DNA of 64,000 nucleotides from Bacteroidales bacterium (GCA_013138975.1 WTBR01000057.1:1-64000); one strand, 5' to 3'; shown: positions 1 to 9,060, counted from the stretch's first letter. Numbers and translations: made by a program. Notes: generated by a model from the sequence alone, not told the origin.

Positions 1-1046
1 TTTAATTTTGACATTTGAATGGTTTCGTAAACTACTCCCTGACTTGCAACAGCAGCATCACCGTGGATTATTATTGGAGCTAACTTATTATAATCGTGCT
101 TGTATTTACCCCAAATTTTAGCTTTAGCTATTCCTTGAACTATTGGCCCTACAGTTTCTAAATGTGATGGATTTGGAGCTAAGTTTAAACGTATTTTATC
201 GCCTTTGTCAGAATTCACAGTATTGCCATAACCTAAATGATATTTAACATCACCTAATGTAATTTCATCATCAAATTCAGCGCCCAGGAATTCAGCGAAA
301 ATATCCTCTTCTGGTTTTTGTAGGATATTAGATAAAACATTTAATCTTCCTCTGTGCGACATCCCGATAATGAATTCTTCAATACCTAAATCTGTTCCTT
401 TTTCAATTACAGCTTCCAGCGCTGGAATTAATGATTCAGATCCTTCAAGAGAGAATCGTTTTTGCCCAACAAATTTTCTGTGGATGAAATTTTCGAAACC
501 AACAGCCTGTTTCAGATGTCTGTAAATATGTTTTCGTTCTTCAACTGTAAAACTGGGAATGTTTTTAATCGGTTCCATTTTGTTTTGGAGCCAGCTTATA
601 ATTTCAGGATTACGAATAAACATATATTCAGCACCAATAGATTGGCAATATGTTGTTTCAAGATGGTCGATTATTTCTTGAAGTGTAGCCGGCCCAATTC
701 CGATATTTTTACCCGCTTGGAAAATTGTTTTTAAATCCAATTCCTTTAATCCGTAATTCTCGATTGCAAGTGTTGGTGAATATTTTCGTCGAGTCCTAAC
801 AGGATTGGTTTTTGTAAACAGATGCCCGCGTTTCCGATAAGCTTCAATAAGGTTTATTACTTTAAATTCTGTGTCGAATACTTTGCCTGAATCATTTGAG
901 CTAGGAAAATGCTTTTGAGCGAATTCAAATCCTTCAAAGAATTTTTGCCATTGAATGTCGATGGAATTAGGATCCGATTTATATTGTGAATATAGTTTGT
1001 CGATTGAATCAATTTCTGAATTTCCAATAAAAGAGAATTTATCCAT
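1..1046 (-). CDS. sucA: 2-oxoglutarate dehydrogenase E1 component, N-terminal part (runs off the window)
   Basis: Thiamine-diphosphate E1 subunit that decarboxylates 2-oxoglutarate in the TCA cycle. About 348 residues are visible from the ATG at 1046; the rest lies beyond the left edge. The protein opens with MDKFSFIGNSEIDSIDKLY, the short N-terminal segment typical of SucA, followed near residue 228 by GMSHRGRLNVL and near residue 326 by HGDAAVASQGV, both characteristic E1 motifs of the 2-oxoglutarate family. The E2 gene would be expected further left. Alternatives such as a branched-chain E1 are unlikely because those lack this N-terminus and the GMSHRGR signature. Confidence 0.95.
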   Translation of the reverse strand, partial: MDKFSFIGNSEIDSIDKLYSQYKSDPNSIDIQWQKFFEGFEFAQKHFPSSNDSGKVFDTEFKVINLIEAYRKRGHLFTKTNPVRTRRKYSPTLAIENYGLKELDLKTIFQAGKNIGIGPATLQEIIDHLETTYCQSIGAEYMFIRNPEIISWLQNKMEPIKNIPSFTVEERKHIYRHLKQAVGFENFIHRKFVGQKRFSLEGSESLIPALEAVIEKGTDLGIEEFIIGMSHRGRLNVLSNILQKPEEDIFAEFLGAEFDDEITLGDVKYHLGYGNTVNSDKGDKIRLNLAPNPSHLETVGPIVQGIAKAKIWGKYKHDYNKLAPIIIHGDAAVASQGVVYETIQMSKL

Positions 1047-1124
1047 CGTTAAGTGTTTAGTAATCAGTTTTGATAAAATTTAGTTTATTTGTTTTTAACT
1101 TTAATAAAGTCAATTGTAACTGCA

Positions 1125-1289
1125 TAAATAGTTTTTGCATGAAAACTGCCTTTTTTTCAAGTTTTTGATAAGAAAGTGTCAAAAACAAGGCTTTTGAAGT
1201 TTTGAAAATCAAGGAGTTCACTTTTGTGAATAACTGTTTTCAAAACGAGAGTAACGATGTATTTGGTGTTTTCTTGCAAAGACTAAATA
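1125..1289 (+). mobile_element. MITE-like element, copy 1, with target duplication
   Basis: The element proper is 1131-1283 (153 bp), flanked on both sides by TAAATA (1125-1130 and 1284-1289). It is clearly alike over its whole length to 51674-51826 and, inverted, to 19582-19733. Its right end is GTTTTCTTGCAAAGAC; the left end is a diverged form of GTGTCAGCAAGAAAAC. It has no coding capacity. It lies in the gap between sucA and the transhydrogenase operon, and I see no gene that it interrupts there. The rest of 1047-1462 shows nothing else I can name. Confidence 0.8.
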
Positions 1290-1462
1290 AAAGTAAATAA
1301 AATTCAGTGTTTCATATCCATTATCTTCGTTTAGTTTAAGTATTTTCTTGTTTTTATAGCATTGAACAATAATAATCATAGAATGTTTACAACTATTAAG
1401 CATTTAATTTAACAAATAATTAGCGTTGATGTTAACTCAATAAATACTAAATATTATATAAA

Positions 1463-2590
1463 ATGATAATAGGAATTCTTAAAGAACCCGAATATGAAAA
1501 ACGAGTGGCCTTATTGCCAGATAATGTAAAAACTCTTATTGGATTAAATACTTTGGTAATTGCTGAAAAAGAAGCAGGAATGGGAGCTTTTTATTCAGAT
1601 AAGGATTATAATGATGCTGGTGCAAAGAGTGTTGATAGGAAAAAACTATTGACAGATTCAGATTTAATCATTAGTATTAATCCATTGTCAGCAGATGAGA
1701 TTTCAGGATTAAAGGAAAATCAAGCAGTTTTAACGGCTTTTGCTCCTTTATCAAATGCTAATCTGGTTAAACGGTTTATCGATCTTAATATCACATCCTT
1801 TAGTATGGATATGGTACCGCGGATTTCACGATCGCAATCGATGGATATATTATCCTCAATGGCAACTGTTGCAGGTTATAAAGCAGTATTAACAGCAGCG
1901 AATCATTTGCCCACATTTTTCCCTATGTTTATGACAGCTGCAGGAACAATTCGCCCATCGAAAGTACTTGTTTTAGGTGCAGGAGTCGCAGGCTTACAAG
2001 CGCTTGCTACGGCGCGTAAGTTAGGTGCTGTAGTTGAGGCTTTTGATGTACGAACGGCAGTTAAGGAACAAGTTGAAAGTTTAGGCGGAAAATTTGTTGA
2101 AGTAGAAGGAGCAAAAGATGATTCCAGCGCCGGAGGTTATGCTGTTGAGCAAACAGAAGAGTACAAAAAAAAGCAACAAGAATTAATTCAGGATCACGCT
2201 AAAAAAGCAAATGTTGTAATTACAACGGCGCAAATTCCCGGGCGAAAAGCTCCGATTCTGATTACAAAGGATACGGTTGATAATATGATTCCGGGATCTG
2301 TTATAATTGATTTGGCTGCTTCAACAGGAGGTAATTGTGAATACACCGAAAATAACAAACTCATTGAAGTAAGCAAGGTTAAAATTATCGGAAACTCAAA
2401 TTTCCCAAGTGAAATGCCATCCGACGCAAGTAAGATGTATGGGAACAATGTAATTAACTTTATGAAACTTATAATTGATGAGGCAGGAAATTTAAAGTTG
2501 GATTTTGGCGACGAAGTTGTAAAAGGAACTTGTATAACTCATAATAAAGAAATTATTAATGAACGAGTAAAATCGAATATAAAAACTTAA
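1463..2590 (+). CDS. pntAA: NAD(P) transhydrogenase subunit alpha, part 1 (domain I)
   Basis: NAD(H)-binding domain I of the proton-translocating transhydrogenase, which passes hydride from NADH to NADP+ using the proton gradient. It has 375 residues, the usual length of the soluble alpha-1 subunit in organisms with split subunits. It resembles alanine dehydrogenase: EPEYEKRVALLP at the N-terminus, the signature MVPRISRSQSMDILSS, and a Rossmann motif GAGVAGLQALATARKLGA near residue 172. It is the first gene of a tight three-gene operon; the next gene starts 1 base after the stop. The C-terminal membrane part is encoded separately as pntAB. Confidence 0.95.
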   Translation: MIIGILKEPEYEKRVALLPDNVKTLIGLNTLVIAEKEAGMGAFYSDKDYNDAGAKSVDRKKLLTDSDLIISINPLSADEISGLKENQAVLTAFAPLSNANLVKRFIDLNITSFSMDMVPRISRSQSMDILSSMATVAGYKAVLTAANHLPTFFPMFMTAAGTIRPSKVLVLGAGVAGLQALATARKLGAVVEAFDVRTAVKEQVESLGGKFVEVEGAKDDSSAGGYAVEQTEEYKKKQQELIQDHAKKANVVITTAQIPGRKAPILITKDTVDNMIPGSVIIDLAASTGGNCEYTENNKLIEVSKVKIIGNSNFPSEMPSDASKMYGNNVINFMKLIIDEAGNLKLDFGDEVVKGTCITHNKEIINERVKSNIKT

Positions 2591-2591
2591 G

Positions 2592-2906
2592 ATGATGGAA
2601 GGAATACTAGAATTTATATATGTAAATGCTGAAACTACATTTGGTATAATATTATCCATATTTCTGGGGATAGAGGTAATATCTCATGTTCCGGCTGTTT
2701 TGCATACTCCTTTAATGTCTGGCGCAAACGCAATGAGTGGAGTTGTAATTATTGGTGCAATAATAGTTCTTGGACACGCAGATTCTACATTTAATATTAT
2801 TATGGGATTTTTGGCTGTTTTTCTTGGAACCTTAAATGTAGTAGGAGGATTTGTAGTGACAGATAGAATGCTGGAGATGTTTAAAAAGAAACCTAAAAAA
2901 GATTAA
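2592..2906 (+). CDS. pntAB: NAD(P) transhydrogenase subunit alpha, part 2 (membrane)
   Basis: This 104-residue integral membrane subunit corresponds to the C-terminal membrane part of PntA in E. coli. It has three or four hydrophobic segments and the conserved region SHVPAVLHTPLMSGANAMSG, which is diagnostic for this subunit. It lies between pntAA and pntB with gaps of 1 and 6 bases, so the three are almost certainly cotranscribed and form one proton-pumping complex in the inner membrane. A second ATG directly precedes the chosen one by frame (MM), so the start is uncertain by one codon. Confidence 0.95.
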   Translation: MMEGILEFIYVNAETTFGIILSIFLGIEVISHVPAVLHTPLMSGANAMSGVVIIGAIIVLGHADSTFNIIMGFLAVFLGTLNVVGGFVVTDRMLEMFKKKPKKD

Positions 2907-2912
2907 TCAGTT

Positions 2913-4367
2913 ATGGATAAACTTATTGAATTTTCAAAAAATGTACAGTTCACTTTAGGTGATTCAGTTTTAGAAATTATATATCTGGTAGCTTCAATAC
3001 TTTTTATTGTTGGATTAAAAATGTTAAGTCATCCGGAATCGGCAAAGCGTGGGAACTTATATGCAGCAGCAGGAATGATTATAGCTATAATTGGTACTTT
3101 GGTTCTTCACAAACAAGATGGAGAAAGAATTAAAAATTTTGAATTTATATTCGGAGCACTTGCTTTTGGTTTAGTTGTAGGTTGGATAATTGCCCGTAAA
3201 GTTAAAATGACGAAAATGCCAGAATTGGTTTCGTTTTTTAATGGAATGGGTGGAGCCGTTGCAACTATTATTGCTATTATGGAATTCCCAAATATAGATA
3301 AAGAACTTTTGGAAGTGCATGGAATGTTGAATTTTGAAGCATTGGTAATATTCTTAAGTCTTGTAATTGGTAGTGTTTCATTTACAGGTAGTTTGGTTGC
3401 TTTTGGAAAACTAGATGGACTTGTAAAAGACATTAGGTCAAAAGTTCTAAGATATATAAATATTGTTCTTTTATTATCCATTACAGGATTTGTGGCCTAT
3501 TTAATGACACGAGGCAATATTAATCCAAGCGATTTAATGCCTTATGTTTTTGTGTTATTAGGTGTTTCTCTTATTTACGGTGTATTATTTGTAATGCCGA
3601 TTGGTGGTGCCGATATGCCGGTGGTAATTTCTCTTTTAAATTCTTTTACCGGTTTAACAGCAGCAATGGGAGGATTTTTATACAATAATTTAGCAATGTT
3701 AACCGGAGGTATTCTTGTAGGATCAGCCGGGATGATACTAACAATATTAATGTGTAAAGCAATGAATCGTTCTTTATTTAGTGTAATAGTTGGAGCTTTT
3801 GGAGGAGGAGGAGTGGCAATTGAAAGTGAACAAGGTTTAATTAAAGAAATATCGGAAACAGATTTGGCAATTTTATTGAGTTATTCGAGAAAAGTTGTGG
3901 TAATTCCCGGATATGGATTAGCAGTAGCTCAAGCTCAGTTTCTGGCGCATGAACTGGAAGAATTATTAAACGATAAAGGTGTTGAAGTAAAGTTTGCTAT
4001 TCATCCTGTGGCAGGGAGAATGCCCGGACATATGAATGTTCTTTTAGCAGAGGCTGATGTGTCCTACGAAAAGTTAGTTGAAAGCGATAAAGCAAATGAG
4101 GATATGGATAATGTTGACGTAGCAGTTGTTATAGGAGCAAACGATGTTGTAAATCCGGCTGCAGAAGAAGATCCATCTAGCCCAATTTATGGAATGCCTA
4201 TAGTTAGGGCATTAAAAGCTAAAAATGTAATTGTTTTAAAGCGTGGAATGGGTAAAGGATATGCAGCGATTGAAAATAATTTATTTTATCATGAAAAGAC
4301 CAGAATGCTTTTTGGAAATGCAAAAGATACTTTGCAAAGAGTTATTAAGGAAGTAGATAATATATAG
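2913..4367 (+). CDS. pntB: NAD(P) transhydrogenase subunit beta
   Basis: PntB supplies membrane domain II and the NADP(H)-binding domain III. It has 484 residues, close to the usual 460-480. Roughly the first 300 residues hold eight or nine membrane helices (including MPELVSFFNGMGGAVA and PVVISLLNSFTGLTAAMGGF). Domain III begins near residue 330 with VIPGYGLAVAQAQ, followed by HPVAGRMPGHMNVLLAEA and the NADP-site segment VIGANDVVNPAA. All key motifs are intact. It is the last gene of the operon and is followed by a terminator hairpin at about 4501. Confidence 0.96.
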   Translation: MDKLIEFSKNVQFTLGDSVLEIIYLVASILFIVGLKMLSHPESAKRGNLYAAAGMIIAIIGTLVLHKQDGERIKNFEFIFGALAFGLVVGWIIARKVKMTKMPELVSFFNGMGGAVATIIAIMEFPNIDKELLEVHGMLNFEALVIFLSLVIGSVSFTGSLVAFGKLDGLVKDIRSKVLRYINIVLLLSITGFVAYLMTRGNINPSDLMPYVFVLLGVSLIYGVLFVMPIGGADMPVVISLLNSFTGLTAAMGGFLYNNLAMLTGGILVGSAGMILTILMCKAMNRSLFSVIVGAFGGGGVAIESEQGLIKEISETDLAILLSYSRKVVVIPGYGLAVAQAQFLAHELEELLNDKGVEVKFAIHPVAGRMPGHMNVLLAEADVSYEKLVESDKANEDMDNVDVAVVIGANDVVNPAAEEDPSSPIYGMPIVRALKAKNVIVLKRGMGKGYAAIENNLFYHEKTRMLFGNAKDTLQRVIKEVDNI

Positions 4368-4390
4368 AATTTACAGATATACAATACTAG

Positions 4391-4530
4391 GAGGCTGTTC
4401 AAAAAGTCATTCTCTGTCATCCCCAACTTGATTGGGGATCTAATAATTAATTGTGTGCAAATCAATTAAGAGATTCCCTTTTTCAAGGGAATGACACTAA
4501 AGAGACTTTTTGGACAGTCTCTTTTTTATT
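4391..4530 (+). terminator. Repeat-derived hairpin ending in a factor-independent terminator after pntB
   Basis: The outer arms CTGTTCAAAAAGTC and GACTTTTTGGACAG bracket a stretch with CTTGATTGGGGATCT and TTCCCTTTTTCAAGGGAA, all dispersed-repeat sequence. At the right end AGAGACT, a loop and AGTCTCT are followed directly by six T, a good intrinsic terminator at 4501-4528. Confidence 0.6.
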
Positions 4531-4788
4531 TTACGATAAATCACAATACAGATTGTTATTCCCACATAAGCGAGAATTTCTTTTTACAATTGAAGTTTTA
4601 AGAGATCCCCAATCAAGTTGGGGATGACAAAATGAGAAATATCAAATAATTTATTTTTGCGTTTAAATTTTTTAATTAATTGTTATTCCGAGCTTGACCC
4701 GTAATCTCTTTTAATTTTTATCAGATATCAAACCAAATGATATATTTATTCTTAATTTTATGAGCACTTTAAAATTAGAATTTAGCTT
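4531..4788. other. Intergenic region with a short dispersed repeat
   Basis: This stretch contains one hairpin, GATCCCC-AATCAAGTT-GGGGATGAC, at about 4604-4628, in the same repeat class as 4409-4445 and 8945-9020. No open frame of note is present. The promoter for the following secreted-protein operon presumably lies near 4735-4770, but I could not place one convincingly. Confidence 0.4.
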
Positions 4789-6585
4789 ATGAAATTTAAG
4801 AAAATGTTTGTGGTTTGTTTATTTTTCTTTGTTTCAGGGATTGTATTAGCCCAAGATTATAAATACGAACAAAATGAAGAAGGTTTAAGAACATTTCAAG
4901 AAGGTAATTTGATAGTAAAAGAAGGTGTGCCTTTCCTAACAATTAAAGGTGATTCTTATGAAATGGGATTGCAATATGGAGTTTTAATGAATGATAGGTT
5001 GATCGATATGGATCAGACTATTGATAGTTTGATAGATTCATATTTAGGAGGATTCTTTTTGAAAAAATGGATTGCCGGTTCGGTTTTAAATTCAAAAATT
5101 AAAAAGCTTGAAAAGAAAATGCCTCTGGAATATATTCAGGAATTGGAAGGAATGGCAGATGGAAGCGATCTAAAATTAAAAGAACTGCAATTCATTGCAT
5201 ATTTCCCACAATTGTTTTTCAAAATTAGCTGTACTGCTTTTATAATGCGAAACGAAACAGGTATTGTTCATGGCAGGAATCTCGATTGGCCGGGAATTGA
5301 GGTGATAACGCATCATCCGCTAATTGTAAATTACCATAAGAAAAATAAAATTCCTGTTACAGTATTAACATTCATTGGATATCCCGGAGTTTATACCGGA
5401 ATGAATCATTCCGGTTTAAGTATGTCGATAAATATGAATGGAACACCAGCCGAGAATAATAAGGAAATTAGTGAATATAATACAGGTATGCCACTAGCTT
5501 TCAAACTAAGAAATATTCTTGAAAATGGAGATGAACTGAGCGAAGTTGATATGATGTTTAAAGATTACAGTTCGCATGCTTGGTTTATAACCGTTGGCAG
5601 CAAAAAAGATAATTCCGGGGCAATCTATGAATTAACTCGTGGAGGGCTTATTAAAAATGAAATGAAAGATGATTTTATTTCTGTAGCAAACCTTTCCCTA
5701 TCAGATATAGGAAGGTATATTTACAGCCCGATTTGGATGTTTGGGACATCAAATATATCTCGTGAAAGGAAAATAAAAGAGCTATACGAACAAATTGATG
5801 ATGTAGATCTTATAAGCAAATCCTATCAGATATTAACCAATACTGAAAATCATCATTTATCGCACGATCCATTTTATGGTAACTCTATAAATAATTCCAG
5901 AACAGTAAAAAGCTGTATAATGGATAATATGAATAATGATGTGTATTTTACCTATGGTGAACGATTAGCAGCGTCAAATAAATATTTACATTATAATATT
6001 GAATCGGGAGAGGTTGATGTGTATAAACAAAAACAAGTTATTCCTGATCAGGAATATTTTTCCGGGCAATTAAAATATAAGGAATGGTATAGTGAGCGTT
6101 TTTCAGGTAAAAAGAAATTCGAATCAGAAGATTATCAATCACTAATAAATCAAATTCAAACATTTAAGTTAGAACCAGCTTTTAAGGCTTATTTATTATC
6201 ATATTGCTATTCAAAGTTAAAAGATGATGAGAATGCATTTATAAATGCAGAAAAGTATATAACAGAGAAACCCGATTATTATCACTCGTATTATAATAAA
6301 TATGTTATTATGAGAGATAAGGGGGATTATATGGATGCAATTGTTGCCTTAGAAGAAATGATGCAAACATCAACAATAAATCCGTATTATGAGTATAAAG
6401 CAAGTGTAAATATGATTGAAATGTATGATAAACTTTTGGTTCAGAAAAGAGATGCATTATATATTGATAAAATTAATATGCTAGCAGATAAAATTAGAAA
6501 AGATTTAAGTCAATATTTTATTGATGAGAGGACAAAAAGGGACTTAGAGCTCATTAAATTTATCCAGGAAAAATACAGTAATTAG
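4789..6585 (+). CDS. Secreted C45-family (acyl-CoA:6-APA acyltransferase-like) Ntn hydrolase
   Basis: A 598-residue exported protein with a signal peptide of about 21 residues ending near VLAQD. The core resembles the C45 / phospholipase-B-like N-terminal-nucleophile group: DSYEMGLQYGVLM, then FKISCTAFIM with Cys148 as the likely autocatalytic nucleophile, then GIVHGRNLDWPG and TFIGYPGVYTGMNHSGLSMS. The substrate cannot be told from sequence; amide bonds of acylated amines or peptides are typical. The C-terminal 170 residues are helical and TPR-like (YCYSKLKDDENAFINAEKYI). The sirtuin start codon follows the stop directly, which suggests one operon, although the functions have no obvious link. 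Confidence 0.75.
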   Translation: MKFKKMFVVCLFFFVSGIVLAQDYKYEQNEEGLRTFQEGNLIVKEGVPFLTIKGDSYEMGLQYGVLMNDRLIDMDQTIDSLIDSYLGGFFLKKWIAGSVLNSKIKKLEKKMPLEYIQELEGMADGSDLKLKELQFIAYFPQLFFKISCTAFIMRNETGIVHGRNLDWPGIEVITHHPLIVNYHKKNKIPVTVLTFIGYPGVYTGMNHSGLSMSINMNGTPAENNKEISEYNTGMPLAFKLRNILENGDELSEVDMMFKDYSSHAWFITVGSKKDNSGAIYELTRGGLIKNEMKDDFISVANLSLSDIGRYIYSPIWMFGTSNISRERKIKELYEQIDDVDLISKSYQILTNTENHHLSHDPFYGNSINNSRTVKSCIMDNMNNDVYFTYGERLAASNKYLHYNIESGEVDVYKQKQVIPDQEYFSGQLKYKEWYSERFSGKKKFESEDYQSLINQIQTFKLEPAFKAYLLSYCYSKLKDDENAFINAEKYITEKPDYYHSYYNKYVIMRDKGDYMDAIVALEEMMQTSTINPYYEYKASVNMIEMYDKLLVQKRDALYIDKINMLADKIRKDLSQYFIDERTKRDLELIKFIQEKYSN

Positions 6586-7329
6586 ATGGAGAATAACTTA
6601 GAAGAAGCCATTGATTTAATTGTAAATTCAAAATATACTATTGCTTTTACAGGTGCAGGTATATCGGTTGAGAGTGGAATTCCTCCTTTTCGTGGAGAAA
6701 CAGGTTTGTGGAGTAAATATGATCCCAATGTGTTGGATTTAAATAATTTCCACGTAAACCCGATTGAATCATGGAAAGTAATAAAAGAAATTTTTTATGA
6801 TTTTTTTGGAGAGGCAAAACCAAATCCGGCTCATTTCGCATTAGCCGATATGGAAAAATTGGGTATGCTTAAAGCAATAATAACGCAAAATATTGATAAT
6901 TTGCATTACGAAGCAGGAAGCAAGGAAGTTTATGAGTTTCATGGTAATTCGCGAATGTTGGTTTGCCCGTATTGTGCAAATAAAATTAAAGCATCGGATG
7001 CTGATTTAACAGATATTCCACTTTGCGATAAATGTCATGCTGTGCTTAAGCCGGATTTTATTTTCTTTGGAGAAGGAATTCCTGAAATGGCATACAAAAA
7101 TTCGTTCGAAGCTGCTGATAAAGCTGATCTTTTTATAGTTATTGGCTCGACGGGTGAAGTGTACCCCGCTGCAAATATTCCACAGTTAGCAAAACAAAAC
7201 GGTGCAAAAATTATTGAAATTAATACTGAAAGTACTTTATTTACAGAATCTATTACAGATATTTTTCTTAAGGGTAAGGCATCAGATACGTTGAATAAGT
7301 TATTAATAGGGATAAAACAGAAAATATGA
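6586..7329 (+). CDS. cobB: NAD-dependent protein deacylase (sirtuin, SIR2 family)
   Basis: This enzyme removes acetyl or other acyl groups from lysine side chains, consuming NAD+. The 247 residues cover the normal bacterial sirtuin length. Motifs in order: TGAGISVESGIPPFRG (NAD binding, residues 22-37), TQNIDNLHYEAGS, the catalytic histidine in EFHGN, a four-cysteine zinc site (CPYC and CDKC), the GEGIP loop, and GSTGEVYPAA. All are intact. It starts at the base after the stop of the C45-like gene and overlaps the S4 gene by 4 bases, so the three appear cotranscribed. The acyl preference (acetyl, succinyl, other) is not decided here. Confidence 0.93.
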   Translation: MENNLEEAIDLIVNSKYTIAFTGAGISVESGIPPFRGETGLWSKYDPNVLDLNNFHVNPIESWKVIKEIFYDFFGEAKPNPAHFALADMEKLGMLKAIITQNIDNLHYEAGSKEVYEFHGNSRMLVCPYCANKIKASDADLTDIPLCDKCHAVLKPDFIFFGEGIPEMAYKNSFEAADKADLFIVIGSTGEVYPAANIPQLAKQNGAKIIEINTESTLFTESITDIFLKGKASDTLNKLLIGIKQKI

Positions 7330-7535
7330 TAAAATTTAAATTGGAAGATTCAGAGTATATTGAGTTAATTAAATTATTGAAAGTTACCAATATATGTGGT
7401 AGTGGAGGTGAAGCAAAGCATGTTGTAGATGAGGGTGAAGTAAAACGAAATGGAGAAATTGAAAGTCGTAAAAGAGCAAAATTACGAACCGGGGATAAAA
7501 TAGAAGTGTTTGATCAAATAATAATTATAGAATAA
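7326..7535 (+). CDS. S4-domain RNA-binding protein (YbcJ-like)
   Basis: A 69-residue single-domain protein. LIKLLKVTNICGSGGEAKHVV followed by the VDEGEVKRNGEIESRKRAKLRTGD pattern (shown here only in part) matches the compact S4 fold of the YbcJ family, small proteins thought to bind structured RNA such as tRNA or rRNA. Its ATGA start overlaps the sirtuin stop, indicating translational coupling. The biological role is not known in detail. Confidence 0.85.
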   Translation: MIKFKLEDSEYIELIKLLKVTNICGSGGEAKHVVDEGEVKRNGEIESRKRAKLRTGDKIEVFDQIIIIE

Positions 7536-7539
7536 TATA

Positions 7540-7770
7540 ATAAATCAGTGAGACTATGATTTTAGGAACGATAGTGAACTGAAATCATATAATTGAACTG
7601 ATCCCGAGCGGGCTCCACTGAGCTTGTCGAAGTGTAGTCGGGGGATCTATTGGGGCTTATTATTCGCTATGCTCATAAGAAGTTCCCCGCCCCTTAGGGC
7701 GATATAGGAATAATTCCTTAGCTGATAACCCGTCCGCTTGTGGCGGGGTAGTTCATTAGTAATACCTTAA
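7540..7770 (+). repeat. Long dispersed repeat, copy 1 (about 220 bp)
   Basis: Starting at CAGTGAGACTATGATTTTAG, this stretch runs through CACTGAGCTTGTCGAAGTG, a G/C-rich part (CCCCGCCCCTTAGGGCG) and GCTTGTGGCGGGGTAGTTCA. The same order of blocks, diverged, occurs at 25287-25488 (AGTGAAACTATAATTTCAGG, GAGATTGTCGAAGTG, CCCAACCCCTCGGGG, TTTGTGGCAAGGTAATTCA). Both copies directly follow short genes on the plus strand. No coding capacity is seen. Confidence 0.6.
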
Positions 7771-7895
7771 ACTAGTGTCAAGTCAAGGATGCTTTTTCAG
7801 TTGAAAACCTGACAGAGTTTTACTACCAGACTCTGGCAGGTTTTAAAAAACTCTGTCAGGTCGACCCGAAACTTAAAGCTTGACTTGACACTAGT
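7771..7895 (+). mobile_element. Palindromic ACTAGT-ended element, copy 1 (complete)
   Basis: A 125-bp non-coding element with long terminal inverted repeats: it begins ACTAGTGTCAAGTCAAG and ends CTTGACTTGACACTAGT. Inside, CTGACAGAG and CTCTGTCAGG arms form a second inverted repeat, so the whole could fold into one long hairpin. Related copies lie at 8821-8955 and, inverted, at 29961-30100. It looks like a non-autonomous mobile element or MITE; no transposase for it is visible in the window. Confidence 0.7.
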
Positions 7896-8000
7896 AAGGT
7901 GATTATAATTTCAAGTCATATATATTCGTTAACTGCGGCACGGCTAATTACTTAAAATTTAAATGAATGAAAATTTACTTGCAGATATAAGGTAATAAAA
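7896..8000 (+). repeat. Dispersed repeat with GGCACGGCTAATT, partial copy
   Basis: GTGATTATAATTTCAAG, then CTGCGGCACGGCTAATTACTT, then AAATGAATGAAAATTTACTTGC. The same blocks occur at 11575-11712 and 13280-13412. Here the left part is missing where the ACTAGT-ended element abuts. Confidence 0.6.
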
Positions 8001-8145
8001 CAAAAAACAAAACATTCTATGGCTTTGAGATGTTCTAAATTACTATTTATTAGAATTTATTAATTGGAATTTGTATTTTTAAATGGTTAAAATTTTAAGC
8101 ACATTTAAATTCTTAATAAAAGAAAAATATTAAAATATATATATT

Positions 8146-8697
8146 ATGGCATTTATAGATATAGCAAAAAAACGATATTCATCAAGAAAGTATTTGGATA
8201 AACCTGTTGAAAAGGAATTGCTTTTAAAAGTTTTAGAAGCTGGAAGAGTTGCGCCTTCAGCGAAAAATAAACAACCATGGCATTTTGTTGTCATTACCAA
8301 TGAAGAAACCCTAACTAATATAAAAGGCTGCTACGATAGAAAATGGATAGAAGCAGCTAAATGTATAATTGTTGTTTGTGGCGATCATCGGGAAGCATGG
8401 CGAAGAGCAGATGGTAAAATTCATACAGATATTGATGTTGCTATAACGATAGATCATATGACACTTGCTGCTACTGATTTAGGTTTATCAACTTGTTGGG
8501 TATGTAAGTTTGATGTTCTGAAATGTGCAGGTATTATGGAATTGCCAGAAGGAGTAGAGCCTATTGCATTAATCCCTATTGGTTATCCTGCCGACGAAAC
8601 AGATGAGAACAGACACGATAAATTAAGAAAACCTTTAGATGAGATTGTACATTGGGAAAAATTTTATTACAAGCCTTTTAAAAAGACAGGAATGTAA
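8146..8697 (+). CDS. Nitroreductase-family FMN oxidoreductase
   Basis: A 183-residue flavoprotein of the nitroreductase fold, usually an NAD(P)H-dependent homodimer reducing nitro compounds, quinones or related acceptors. The FMN-binding N-terminus RYSSRKYLDKPV (about residues 10-21) and APSAKNKQPWHF are intact, and LGLSTCWVCKFD and ALIPIGYPAD match the second half of the family pattern. The physiological substrate cannot be inferred. It is flanked by repeat-filled spacers on both sides and so appears to be monocistronic. The start is the only reasonable ATG before the conserved FIDIAKKRYS segment. Confidence 0.88.
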   Translation: MAFIDIAKKRYSSRKYLDKPVEKELLLKVLEAGRVAPSAKNKQPWHFVVITNEETLTNIKGCYDRKWIEAAKCIIVVCGDHREAWRRADGKIHTDIDVAITIDHMTLAATDLGLSTCWVCKFDVLKCAGIMELPEGVEPIALIPIGYPADETDENRHDKLRKPLDEIVHWEKFYYKPFKKTGM

Positions 8698-8820
8698 TGG
8701 GCTATAAATAAAGAGCTTATCCAAAAAGTTAAAAATATCTATACTTCGACAAGCTCAGCATGACAACTTTTTGTTAGTAAGTTTGTCACACTGAGCTTGT
8801 CGAAGTGTTATTTCTTTAAA

Positions 8821-9020
8821 ACTAGTGTCAAGTCAAGGATGCTTTTTCAGTTGAAATCCTGACAGAGTCAGTATGACCTGTTAGAGTTTTAGCAGCAGAC
8901 TCTGACAGGTTTAAAAAAACTCTGTCAGGTCGACCCGAAACTTGAAGCTTGATTGGGGATCTTGTAATTTATAAGTTACATTCAATTAAGAGATTCCCTT
9001 TTTCAAGGGAATGACACTAA
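8821..9020 (+). mobile_element. ACTAGT-ended element, copy 2 (right end replaced)
   Basis: It begins ACTAGTGTCAAGTCAAGG like copy 1 and follows it to CGACCCGAAACTTGAAGCTTG at about 8952. There the expected right inverted repeat is lost and the sequence continues as another dispersed repeat (ATTGGGGATCTTG ... TTCCCTTTTTCAAGGGAATG). Just before it, 8735-8818, is a CTTCGACAAGCTCAG / CTGAGCTTGTCGAAG inverted repeat. The copy is chimeric and so probably dead. Confidence 0.6.
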
Positions 9021-9060
9021 ATGGAATTTTTGGATAGCATCATTTTTGTTACAAAAAAGA

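Noticed and set aside
462..734. 90-residue plus-strand frame
   Set aside because: It is antisense to sucA, which is strongly supported.
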